The notes under the pieces were generated by a model that searched no databases, was not told the DNA's origin, and was given only the letters and a program-made list of their open reading frames with translations. 64,000 bases of DNA from Streptomyces ruber (GTDB lineage: Bacteria > Actinomycetota > Actinomycetes > Streptomycetales > Streptomycetaceae): the NCBI RefSeq assembly GCF_014648075.1, contig NZ_BMQK01000015.1:124001-188000 (forward strand). The letters run 5' to 3'. Both the position numbers and the translations under genes were made by a program. This document shows, piece by piece, positions 8,509-16,388 of this stretch (position 1 is its first letter; each line of letters opens with the position of its first letter).

Positions 8509-8865
8509 GGCACGACCCTACGGGGTGGTTCCGGCGGGCGGGCGGAGAGGGGCACGGCGCGGTGCCGCCGACGGCACGGCGCGCGCCCGGGCGCGGGCAC
8601 GCAACGCTGACGGCGGCCGGGGGCGCGAGGCGATGAGGGAGCCTCCGGCGGGTGGGTCCCAGGGGCGGGGACGAGGGGCCTGCGGTCGTCGGATCGCGCC
8701 GGGGCGCGCACTACAGGCCTCCACCGGGGGACGCGTGACGAGCGGCGGGGGCTCGCCGTTCGGGGCATGCGTTACCGGGGCACGGCGTGGGTGGCCCGTG
8801 GACGGCCCGTGAGCGTCCGGCGGCGACAGTCGGCGTTGGCGCGGCCGAGCGCCGGGTCGGTGCGG
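8509..8865. other. 357-bp gap, no gene recognised
   Basis: Very GC-rich; open frames here have unbalanced Arg/Pro/Ala composition and no family resemblance. It should contain the promoter of the mutarotase gene (right-to-left) and the 3' flank of the SRPBCC gene. No strong hairpin was seen. Confidence 0.5.
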
Positions 8866-9771
8866 TCAGCGGCGCTTGCGGAGGGCTCTGGTGACGACGA
8901 TGGCCGAGGCGAGGGCCAGGGCCGCGGCCGGAGCGGCCCAGCGGAGCGCGGGGCCGGGCGCGTGGGACTCCGGAGCCGGTACGGGGGCGTAGCGGCCGCG
9001 CGGCGGGGCGTGGTCCACCTCCTCCGCGCTGCGCCCGATCATCGTGCGGCGCGCGTGCGCGGCCTCGGCCGGGGGTTCCTCCGGGCCGCTCGGAGCGACG
9101 GACGCGAGATCGTCCGCGACGGGGTCCAGGGGGACCGGCGGCACCTCCGTGTCGAACACGGCCGCCGGCTCGGGACCGGGACCGGGGCCCGCACCGGGAT
9201 CGGGGTCGGGGCCGGAATCGGGACCGGGACCGGGGTCGGAAGACGGCGCCGGCTCCGGGATGTCGGCCGCTCCCGCTGTCGTGGCCCCGGTGCCGGTGCC
9301 GTCAACCGACGACCCGCCCTCCGGCGGCAGGCCCTGCGCGGTGCCCTCGTCGGAGGCCGTCGCCAGGTTGTCCGCGAACCGGTTCAGCAGGCGTGTCACC
9401 GCCGTGGACACCGCGTCGGCGGGCAGGTCCGCGACCCGGCCGTCCGCCGTCGCCGTACCGGTGAACGCGACGGTCGTGCCGCCCTCCGCCGGGAGGAGCC
9501 GCACCGTGAGGCGCAGTTCGACGGAGCCGCTGCCGCGGGCCTCCGTCCCGTCGCCCTCGACCGTGTGGGTGCCGTCGTCCCGGGCGGTGACGCGGAGCGC
9601 GCCGCGGTAGGTGATGGTGTGCCCGGCGACGCGTACCCTCAGGCGTCCGGCCACCGGGGCCGCGCCCGCCTCCTGCTGGAGCCCGGGAACCGCTCGGGCC
9701 ACGCGTTCGGGATCGGACAGGGCCGCCCTGAGCCGATCGGCCGGAACCGGAACGAACACCTCATGCTCCAT
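8866..9771 (-). CDS. SRPBCC (CoxG-like) protein with Pro/Gly linker and C-terminal membrane anchor
   Basis: 301 residues from the ATG giving MEHEVFVPVPADRL; an upstream in-frame ATG adds 29 basic residues and is less likely. Residues 1-165 are an SRPBCC/CoxG-type lipid-binding fold (ALSDPERVARAVPGLQ, GRLRVRVAGHTITYRG, TAVTRLLNRFADNLA). Then comes a roughly 40-residue linker of repeated GPGPD/PDPGAG units, and at the very end a single hydrophobic helix with a basic tail (ALALASAIVVTRALRKRR), making it a tail-anchored protein. CoxG homologues are linked to CO-dehydrogenase membrane recruitment and, recently, quinone delivery, but no such operon is here. Confidence 0.8.
   Translation of the reverse strand: MEHEVFVPVPADRLRAALSDPERVARAVPGLQQEAGAAPVAGRLRVRVAGHTITYRGALRVTARDDGTHTVEGDGTEARGSGSVELRLTVRLLPAEGGTTVAFTGTATADGRVADLPADAVSTAVTRLLNRFADNLATASDEGTAQGLPPEGGSSVDGTGTGATTAGAADIPEPAPSSDPGPGPDSGPDPDPGAGPGPGPEPAAVFDTEVPPVPLDPVADDLASVAPSGPEEPPAEAAHARRTMIGRSAEEVDHAPPRGRYAPVPAPESHAPGPALRWAAPAAALALASAIVVTRALRKRR
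9171..9240. repeat. Minisatellite coding the Pro/Gly linker
   Basis: Degenerate 6- and 12-bp units of the type CGGGACCGGGAC / CGGGATCGGGGT run through this stretch inside the SRPBCC gene and encode the GPGPDSGPDPDPG linker. Likely length-variable between strains. Confidence 0.7.
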
Positions 9772-9873
9772 GTCAGCCGAGCCTACCCACGGCGCCCTCG
9801 TTCGCACCCGTACATACACGGATTCCGCGGGCCGAGCCTCCCCGTGGCCCCGTGGCACGGCGGCGCGTCCGCC

Positions 9874-11532
9874 TCAGCCCGCGTACCGCGGGTGTACCAG
9901 CGTCGACGGCGGCAGGTCCCACGCGCGCGTCTCCCCGGCCTGCCGGATGCCCGCCGTCAGCGCTCCGCGCGTGAGCGCGCGCAGGCCGCCGGGCAGTGTC
10001 TCCGGGACGTCCGGCATCGGCCGTCCCTCCGCGGACGCCAGGAGGAACCCCCAGTCGCGGGGCGCCCGGGACGCCCCCGAGGTACGGTCCGGGCCCGACA
10101 CGAACGCGGACGCGCGGCCGCCCACGCGGTACGGCGCCGTCCACAGACCGGCCGCCCGCAGCGTCGCGTCGACCGTCCAGAAGACGCGCGGCCGGGACTT
10201 GGCCGGACCCGCGTGCACCACCAGCCGTCCGCCGGGCGCGAGGACCTTCCGGACCATGCCGTAGAACTCCTGCGAGTACAGCTTCGCGTCCGCCGTGATG
10301 CCCGGGTCGGACAGGCTCGCGACGACGACGTCGTACGCCGCCGGGGGCGCCCCGCGCAGCCAGGCGAAGGCGTCCGCGGTGCGCACGTGCACGCGCGCGT
10401 CGTCGTACGCGTCACCGTTGAGGGCGGCGAGCGCCGGGTCGGAGCGGGCCAGCCGGACCACGCCCGGGTCGGCCCCGGCCACGTCGACCCGGCGCACGTC
10501 CGGATACCGCAGCACTTCGCGGGTCGCGAGACCCTCGCCGCCGTCGAGGACGAGCACGCGCGCGTGGGTGCCGTTCATCGCGGGGTGGACGAGGGCCTCG
10601 TGGTAGCGGCGTTCGTCGCGGCCGCTGAACCGCAGCCGGCCGTCGAGGAAGAGGGCGAGCGGCCGGCCGCGCGTCCCGCCGGTGAGGACGACCTCCCGGT
10701 CGCCGGTGCGCAGCACGACCCTGACGTCGGCGCCGTAGACCGCCCGCCGGGCCTGCCGTTCGAAGTCGTCGGCGAGCACCGCGGCCGTGGCGAGCAGGGC
10801 GAGGACGAGGACGTTGACGAGGAGGAGGCACCAGCGGCAGCGGTGCCGCAGGTCCTTGCGGAACAGCCCCAGGGCGAGGGCGGCGCCGGCCACCACGTTC
10901 ACCGCGCCGGTGAGCAGGGCGCCGGTCACCTGGCCGAGCCAGGGCAGCAGCAGGAAGGGAAAGGCGAGGCCGCCGACGAGCGCGCCCACGTAGTCCGCGG
11001 CGAACAGGTCCGCCACCGCGCCGCCCGCGTCCTGGCGGCGGACGCGCTGGATCAGCTCCATCAGCAGCGGCACCTCCGCGCCGATGAGGCCGCCGATGGC
11101 GAGGGAGAAGGCGACGAGGACGCAGCTCGGTCCGTCCTTCCACATCCCGCCCCAGTCGCCGGTCCAGGCGAACACCGCGTACATCGCCATCGCGCTGCAG
11201 CCGCCGATCAGGGCGAGCGCCGCCTCGATGGCACCGAAACCGGCCGCGGCGTGCCAGCGGAGCCGCTTCGCGGCGAGCGAGCCGACGCCCATCGCGAAGA
11301 CCATCACGGAGAGGACGACGGACGCCTGGGTGACCGAGTCGCCGACCAGGTACGAGGCCAGGGCGACGAGTTCGAGTTCGTACACCAGTCCGCAGGCCGC
11401 GCAGACGAACACACAGGTGAGGACGAGGAACCGGCCGGTGCCCTGACGGACGGGCAGCCGCGCCTGGCCGCCGCCCGCACCCGTTCCCGGCGGGGGGACG
11501 CCGGGGGGTGCGGGAGCGCGCGACTCGATCAC
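9874..11532 (-). CDS. Membrane polyamine aminopropyltransferase-like (spermidine synthase) protein
   Basis: 552 residues. The N-terminal half has about seven transmembrane segments (for example VLTCVFVCAACGLVYELELVALASYL and VLVAFSLAIGGLIGAEVPLLM). The C-terminal half is a spermidine-synthase-like Rossmann methyltransferase fold: FLDGRLRFSGRDERRYHEALVH, VLVLDGGEGLATREVLRYP and VVVASLSDPGITADAKLYSQEFY, matching substrate and dcSAM loops, but with GGEG in place of GGGDG. Members occur widely in actinobacteria with uncertain substrate. GTG start (VIESRAPAPP). Sits 342 bp before DUF2617 in the same direction. Confidence 0.85.
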   Translation of the reverse strand: MIESRAPAPPGVPPPGTGAGGGQARLPVRQGTGRFLVLTCVFVCAACGLVYELELVALASYLVGDSVTQASVVLSVMVFAMGVGSLAAKRLRWHAAAGFGAIEAALALIGGCSAMAMYAVFAWTGDWGGMWKDGPSCVLVAFSLAIGGLIGAEVPLLMELIQRVRRQDAGGAVADLFAADYVGALVGGLAFPFLLLPWLGQVTGALLTGAVNVVAGAALALGLFRKDLRHRCRWCLLLVNVLVLALLATAAVLADDFERQARRAVYGADVRVVLRTGDREVVLTGGTRGRPLALFLDGRLRFSGRDERRYHEALVHPAMNGTHARVLVLDGGEGLATREVLRYPDVRRVDVAGADPGVVRLARSDPALAALNGDAYDDARVHVRTADAFAWLRGAPPAAYDVVVASLSDPGITADAKLYSQEFYGMVRKVLAPGGRLVVHAGPAKSRPRVFWTVDATLRAAGLWTAPYRVGGRASAFVSGPDRTSGASRAPRDWGFLLASAEGRPMPDVPETLPGGLRALTRGALTAGIRQAGETRAWDLPPSTLVHPRYAG

Positions 11533-11669
11533 GCTGGGAACGCTACGTCACACTTCCGTGGCACTACGTCACCCACACGTGTGGAAGTACGACCGCGCGA
11601 AGCACCGGTGTTTGCGGGGGCTTCACCTCCGACGCTCCATCAAGTGGCGCGCTCCGATGCGCGGTTGCC

Positions 11670-12188
11670 TCACACCGGCGCCGGCACCCGCACCCCCACC
11701 CTCGTCCTGGTGGCCACCAACTGGCCGTCCTGCGGGTACGCGTGCCAGGTCCGCCAGTGCACCTGGCCCTGGTGGCGCTGGGCGAGCATCGCGGTGAAGG
11801 CGTGGGGACTGCCGGGAAAGACGCCCGCGAGGCCGTGGGGATGGTCGGACACCAGCGCCAGCAACTCCTGCGCGCGCCCCGCGAAACAACCCGGCGAGAG
11901 GACCTCCACACGCGCGGAGAACTCGTACTCCCAGTCACCGACCCGCTTGGCCACGCCCAGCGGGAGCGGCGTGCTGGAACCCGGCATGCACGCGACCGTC
12001 TCCGAGCACGTTCCCCTCTCCTCCTCGAGGAGCACCTGGTGGGAGGCTCCGAGCAGTCTCAACTGAAGCATCACGTCAGCGAGTTCGAGGTTGAGGACGG
12101 CGAGCGCGGGCAGCGGTTCGCGGCCCAGGGCCCAGGCGAGGTCGGCCGCGCTCGTATCGGTGTAGGAGGTGTTCAGGGTCGTGAGCAT
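11670..12188 (-). CDS. DUF2617 family protein
   Basis: 172 residues from the ATG giving MLTTLNTSYTDTSAADLAW; a start five codons upstream is also open. Matches the DUF2617 family of actinobacteria (LPALAVLNLELADVMLQLRLLGASHQVLL, DWEYEFSARVEVL, WRTWHAYPQDGQLVATRT). Function unknown, no signal peptide or membrane helix. Its neighbour is the aminopropyltransferase-like gene, and I recall the two being adjacent in other Streptomyces. Confidence 0.87.
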   Translation of the reverse strand: MLTTLNTSYTDTSAADLAWALGREPLPALAVLNLELADVMLQLRLLGASHQVLLEEERGTCSETVACMPGSSTPLPLGVAKRVGDWEYEFSARVEVLSPGCFAGRAQELLALVSDHPHGLAGVFPGSPHAFTAMLAQRHQGQVHWRTWHAYPQDGQLVATRTRVGVRVPAPV

Positions 12189-12361
12189 GGGTCGGCTCCG
12201 CAAGCACGCAAAGAGTGGGGTGGTACCGGCACGCCCCGATCGGCCCCGGTGGATGACCCGGTCGGCCAGTGGGATGGGGACGTCCGTTCAGGTCTGATCA
12301 GCCCGGTCAGGCCTTTGGGGGGAGGACGTCCGGGGGCTGCGTTGGCGATTTATAGGGAATC

Positions 12362-12499
12362 ATGAAGTGTGGCGCCGCCACAGCGTTTTTACCCATCTTC
12401 GTAGGGGTTCCATCCCCCGAGGGCTCCCCAGCTCAACTGTTCAACCGGGCGTGCGCCCACCGCGTCGAAGTGCTCCCAGCGCGCCCGGTCACCTGCTGA
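12362..12499 (+). CDS. Possible 45-residue small ORF
   Basis: A short open frame, MKCGAATAFLPIFVGVPSP..., with an AGGGAA ribosome site 6 nt before the ATG and lower GC around the start (TTTATAGGGAATC) than its surroundings. It lies divergent from DUF2617 and has no recognisable family. It could be a leader peptide or noise; the Cys at each end is the only notable feature. Confidence 0.25.
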   Translation: MKCGAATAFLPIFVGVPSPEGSPAQLFNRACAHRVEVLPARPVTC

Positions 12500-12571
12500 T
12501 GCGCGTGGGCACACACCCGTCCCGCGCGACGACCATCGGCACACGCACCCCGCGCACGCCTCCACGCACGA

Positions 12572-12612
12572 CGGGCGCCCGCCGGGAGGTCACCCCTCCC
12601 GACGGGCGCCCG
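12572..12612 (-). terminator. Strong hairpin after the Gly/Ser/Cys-tail membrane protein gene
   Basis: CGGGCGCCCG (12572-12581) pairs with CGGGCGCCCG (12603-12612); inside, GGGAGG pairs with CCTCCC around TCAC. It lies 40 bp 3' of the 12652-12942 gene. The rest of the 12189-12651 gap shows only the small ORF at 12362 and the DUF2617 promoter region. Confidence 0.8.
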
Positions 12613-12651
12613 CACATCAGCCCGTGCGACCCGTCCTGGGTCCGTACGTCG

Positions 12652-12942
12652 TCAGTTGCCGCCGCCGCATCCGCCGCCACCCCCGCAGGAGTGCCCGCCT
12701 CCGCCCGACGAGGAGCCGCACGAGGAGCCCCCGCCGCCCGAGTCCGACCCCGAGCCGGAGTCGGAACCCGAGCCCCAGCCGATGTCGCCCGCCCACCAGC
12801 TGCCGCCACCGGTCGAGTCCACCGAGTGGGGCCGCCGTGTCGTCCCCACCCTGGTCCGCGCGCCACGTCGGCTCACGACCACCGTGAACACCACTACCGC
12901 GCAGACGATCGCAAGGATGATGCCGATCACCGCGAGTGCCAT
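12652..12942 (-). CDS. Small membrane protein with Gly/Ser/Cys-rich tail
   Basis: 96 residues. One N-terminal transmembrane helix (MALAVIGIILAIVCAVVVFTVVVSRRGART), with basic residues following it, so the tail is predicted cytoplasmic. The last 45 residues are low complexity: GWGSGSDSGSGSDSGGGG, then SSCGSSSGGGGHSCGGG with four Cys and one His. No enzyme family is recognised. The Cys/His pattern could bind metal. Similar short proteins ending in CGGGGGCGGG occur in actinobacteria, often uncharacterised. Confidence 0.75.
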   Translation of the reverse strand: MALAVIGIILAIVCAVVVFTVVVSRRGARTRVGTTRRPHSVDSTGGGSWWAGDIGWGSGSDSGSGSDSGGGGSSCGSSSGGGGHSCGGGGGCGGGN

Positions 12943-13101
12943 GGCGTCACCCGCCTTTCTTCCCCCGAAGCGGTCGTGCCCCTGGCCCCCCGTGGGCTCG
13001 GAACCGGTCCCCCGCTTCTCGCGTGCCACGGGAATGCCCTGCGCTCCATCGGGCGAAAGCAGAGTTGAGGAACTCCAGAGCTTCGGCGCAGGATGGCGGC
13101 C

Positions 13102-14340
13102 ATGACCTCCAGCCCGCGTCCCGCGTCCGACTCCACGCCCGGCACCGCGTCCGGCTCCGCGCGCCCCCCGCTGAACCGCCGGCTCGCCGAGTTCGGGACG
13201 ACGATCTTCGCCGAGATGTCGGCCCTGGCCGTCAGCACCGGCTCCATCAACCTGGGCCAGGGCTTCCCCGACACGGACGGCCCGGAGGAGATCCGCGAGG
13301 CCGCCGTGCGGGCGCTGCGCGACGGACGGGGCAACCAGTACCCGCCGGGCCCCGGCATCCCCGAGCTGCGCGCGGCCGTCGCGGCGCACCAGGAGCGGCG
13401 GTACGGGCTGCTGTACGACGCCGACACGGAGGTGCTCGTCACGGCGGGCGCGACCGAGGCCATCGCCGCGTCGCTGCTCGCGCTGCTGGAGCCCGGCGAC
13501 GAGGTGATCGCCCTGGAGCCGTACTACGACTCGTACGCGGCGTGCATCGCGATGGCGGGCGCGCGCCGGGTGCCGGTCACGCTCCGGCCGCACCGCGGCG
13601 AGGACGGGGCGCCGTCGTTCCGGCTCGACCTCGACGAGCTGCGGGACGCCGTGACCGACCGCACCCGGCTGCTGCTGATCAACACCCCGCACAACCCGAC
13701 CGGCACCGTCCTCACCCGCGCCGAGCTCGCCGCGATCGCCGGGCTGGCCGTCGAGCGCGACCTGCTGGTCGTGACCGACGAGGTCTACGAGCACCTGGTC
13801 TTCGACGGCGCCGAGCACGTGCCGCTCGCGACCTTCCCCGGCATGCGGGAGCGGACGGTCGCCATCGGCAGCGCGGGGAAGAGTTTCTCGTTCACCGGCT
13901 GGAAGGTCGGCTGGGTGACGGCCGCGCCCGCCCTGCTGTCCGCGGTCCGGTCGGCGAAGCAGTTCCTGACGTACGTCTCCTCCGGGCCCTTCCAGTACGC
14001 GGTCGCCGAGGCGCTCGCGCTGCCGGAGACGTACTTCGCCGCCTTCCGCGCGGACATGCAGGCCAAGCGGGACGTGCTGGCGGCCGGGCTCGCGGAGGCG
14101 GGGTTCGAGGTGTTCCGGCCGGCGGGCACGTACTTCGTCACCACCGACATCCGGCCGCTCGGCGAGCGGGACGGCTTCGCCTTCTGCCGCGCCCTGCCGG
14201 AGCGGGCGGGCGTGGTCGCCGTCCCGAACGCCGTCTTCTACGACCACCGCGAGGTCGGCGCGCCCTTCGTGCGGTTCGCCTTCTGTAAGCAGGTCGAGGT
14301 ACTGCAGGAGGCGGTCAAGCGGCTCAAGACGGCCTTCTAG
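13102..14340 (+). CDS. PLP-dependent class I/II aminotransferase
   Basis: 412 residues from the second ATG (MTSSPRPASD), chosen because AGGA lies 8 nt before it; an ATG three codons earlier lacks a site. Fold-type I aminotransferase: INLGQGFPDTDGP, GNQYPPGPGIPELR, VTAGATEAIAASL, NTPHNPTGTV, TDEVYEHLVFDG and the Schiff-base lysine in SAGKSFSFTGWKVGW, RFAFCK with the carboxylate-binding Arg. This is the YbdL/DapC/kynurenine-aminotransferase branch. A kynurenine or methionine transaminase role is possible (the kyn genes are 9 kb away), but substrate is not provable from sequence. Confidence 0.92.
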   Translation: MTSSPRPASDSTPGTASGSARPPLNRRLAEFGTTIFAEMSALAVSTGSINLGQGFPDTDGPEEIREAAVRALRDGRGNQYPPGPGIPELRAAVAAHQERRYGLLYDADTEVLVTAGATEAIAASLLALLEPGDEVIALEPYYDSYAACIAMAGARRVPVTLRPHRGEDGAPSFRLDLDELRDAVTDRTRLLLINTPHNPTGTVLTRAELAAIAGLAVERDLLVVTDEVYEHLVFDGAEHVPLATFPGMRERTVAIGSAGKSFSFTGWKVGWVTAAPALLSAVRSAKQFLTYVSSGPFQYAVAEALALPETYFAAFRADMQAKRDVLAAGLAEAGFEVFRPAGTYFVTTDIRPLGERDGFAFCRALPERAGVVAVPNAVFYDHREVGAPFVRFAFCKQVEVLQEAVKRLKTAF

Positions 14341-14398
14341 CGAAGCATTTCGCGCCATTATTGGCGTGTAAAGCTGGCAAATCCGATTTACCGGACGC

Positions 14399-15607
14399 AT
14401 GGTTCCGGGTGTGACACACGTCAGCACCGTGCCGGCGCAGGGGCGCAAAGGTGCCCGGCGACCACCCGCCCGTGTCCGGTCCGTACCCGAGCGGCCGCCC
14501 GCCGTCGTGCTGGCCGTCGGCCTCTTCCTGGCCGCCCGGCTCGTCGGCGTCGTCGTCCTCGCCGTGGTGGCCCACGGCACAGGCCGGGGACTGTTCCACG
14601 TGCTCACCCACACGTGGGACACGCCCTGGTACCTGGGCATCGCCGAGAACGGCTACGGGGTGGTGCGGAGCACCTGGTTCGGGACCGCCAACGACCTGGC
14701 GTTCTTCCCGCTCTACCCGGGGCTCGTGCGCGCGGTCACCGAGATCGTGCCGATCGGCGGCGGCACCGCGGGGCTGCTGGTGTCGTGGACGGCCGCGGCG
14801 GTCGCCGCCTGCGGGCTGTACGCGATCGGGGCTCGGCTGTACGGCCGGGGCGCCGGTGTCGTGCTGGTCCTGCTGTGGGCGGTGCTCCCGCACTCCGTCG
14901 TGCTGTCACTGGCCTATACCGAGTCCCTGCTCACCGCTTTCGCGGCCTGGTCCCTGTACGCGGTGCTCACCGGGCGCTGGGTGTGGGCGGGCACGCTGGC
15001 GGCGCTCGCGGGCCTGGCCCGGCCGAACGGGATCGCCGTGACGGCGGCGGTGCTCGTGGCGGCGGCGTGCGAGGTGTGGCGGCGGCGCGGCCGGGACGTC
15101 CCGCTCCGGCTGTGGGCGGGCGTCGCGCTGGCGCCGCTCGGCTGGAGCGGCTACGTGCTGTGGGTGGGGGCGCGCACGGGTGATCTGCTCGGCGGGTACT
15201 TCGCGGTGCAGCGGGGGTGGGGGTCGAGGTTCGACTTCGGGGTGAGCGCGGTGCGGTTCGCCGGGGAGAAGCTGCTGCACGGCGGCCGGTACACGTACGC
15301 CATGGCGATGGTGATCGTGCTGGTCTCGGTCGTGCTGTTCGTGCTGCTCGCCCTCGACCGGCCACCGAGTGCCCTGCTGGTGTACACGGGCGTGCTGCTG
15401 CTGATCGCGCTCGGCGGCTCCAACTTCTTCGCCTGCAAGCCGCGTTTCCTGCTGCCCGCCTTCCCGCTGCTGCTGCCGCCCGCGCTGGCACTGGTCCGGA
15501 CGGCGCGAACCCGGCCCTGGCACGCGACCGTGGTGGTCGCCGCCCTGGCCGGGTTCTCGTTCTGCTACGGGGCGTTCCTGGTCGTGCACGGCGGCACGTC
15601 CCTGTGA
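14399..15607 (+). CDS. PIG-V-like GT-C glycosyltransferase, multi-pass membrane protein
   Basis: 402 residues with about nine to ten hydrophobic segments. The first luminal loop has the GT-C signature DTPWYLGIAENGYG with the catalytic-type Asp, followed by DLAFFPLYPGLVRAV, which matches PIG-V-like mannosyltransferases that use polyprenyl-phospho-mannose. Expected to add a sugar to a lipid or protein on the outer face of the membrane; acceptor unknown. ATG start at 58 bp after the aminotransferase stop, so co-transcription is plausible. Confidence 0.82.
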   Translation: MVPGVTHVSTVPAQGRKGARRPPARVRSVPERPPAVVLAVGLFLAARLVGVVVLAVVAHGTGRGLFHVLTHTWDTPWYLGIAENGYGVVRSTWFGTANDLAFFPLYPGLVRAVTEIVPIGGGTAGLLVSWTAAAVAACGLYAIGARLYGRGAGVVLVLLWAVLPHSVVLSLAYTESLLTAFAAWSLYAVLTGRWVWAGTLAALAGLARPNGIAVTAAVLVAAACEVWRRRGRDVPLRLWAGVALAPLGWSGYVLWVGARTGDLLGGYFAVQRGWGSRFDFGVSAVRFAGEKLLHGGRYTYAMAMVIVLVSVVLFVLLALDRPPSALLVYTGVLLLIALGGSNFFACKPRFLLPAFPLLLPPALALVRTARTRPWHATVVVAALAGFSFCYGAFLVVHGGTSL

Positions 15608-15629
15608 CGGCCCGCCGGCGCGCCGAGGA

Positions 15630-16157
15630 TCACTCGTCCCCGGGCTTCTCCGCCTCGTCGACGTCCTCCGCGAGACCGAGCTGCTCGACGAGCCAGCGGT
15701 CGAACTCGATGGCGGCCCGCACCCAGCTCACCGTCGACGACACGAAGTGCTCCAGGCTGACACCCGTGCCGATCAGCATCTGCGCCTCGCCGATGAGGCG
15801 GACGGTGCCGTCCTCGTGGGTGTGGCTGTAGACCTTCGGCCACAGGGTGCGGCGGTTCCACTCGTCGATCTGCTCGAGCAGCGCGGCCTTCTGCTCGATG
15901 TCGTGCGGCCGGTCGTAGAACGTCCGCACCGAGAACACCTGCTGCTCGGCCTCGCCGCGGAACATGAAGTACGTACGGAACTGCTCCCACGGCGCCGCGA
16001 GGTCACCCTCGTCGTCGACGACGTACTTCAACTCCATCTGGTCGAGGAGCTGCTTCACGAGGTCCTGATCCGGGACCACGGGGCCCGCCGGTCCTTGCGG
16101 CTGCGGCTGTGGCTGCTGGCCCCCGAAGTTCGGAATCGAGGACGGGTCGATGCTCAC
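15630..16157 (-). CDS. YbjN domain-containing protein
   Basis: 175 residues from a GTG start (VSIDPSSIPNFGG) that has GAAGGG 8 nt upstream; the ATG 20 codons earlier lacks a site. After a short Gln/Pro linker (QPQPQPQ) comes a YbjN/CesT-like domain: VVPDQDLVKQLLDQMELKYVVDDEGD, TYFMFRGEAEQQVFSVRTFYD, WNRRTLWPKVYSHTHEDGTVRL. In actinobacteria YbjN-domain proteins are small cytosolic proteins of unknown role, resembling secretion-chaperone folds. Convergent with the PIG-V-like gene, 22 bp between stops. Confidence 0.87.
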   Translation of the reverse strand: MSIDPSSIPNFGGQQPQPQPQGPAGPVVPDQDLVKQLLDQMELKYVVDDEGDLAAPWEQFRTYFMFRGEAEQQVFSVRTFYDRPHDIEQKAALLEQIDEWNRRTLWPKVYSHTHEDGTVRLIGEAQMLIGTGVSLEHFVSSTVSWVRAAIEFDRWLVEQLGLAEDVDEAEKPGDE

Positions 16158-16388
16158 CGTGTTTTTCCCTTCGTACGGATTCCGCCATCCTCCCTCATCC
16201 GGGGAGGGGGGTGGCAAGCCCCGACGGGCCTGTCACCCATCGGCTGGCTCGATCCGGTCAGCCGAAACCACCGGGCTCCGATTCTCGTCCTCCGCCGTGG
16301 CCGCCGGGGCCGGTTCCGGCGTACGCGCCGTGCCGCGCCACGGCCCGCCGCCCTCCCGGGGTGACGGGCCGTACGCACCACCGCGCCG

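Noticed and set aside
9171..9240. Non-coding minisatellite
   Set aside because: It is in frame within the SRPBCC gene and encodes the Pro/Gly linker.
8767..12066. A 1099-codon open frame on the + strand
   Set aside because: Antisense shadow over the SRPBCC and aminopropyltransferase genes; Arg/Gly-rich and without motif.
12652..14640. Long minus-strand frame extending the Gly/Ser/Cys-tail protein across the aminotransferase
   Set aside because: It is antisense to a clear aminotransferase; the membrane protein begins at the ATG at 12942.
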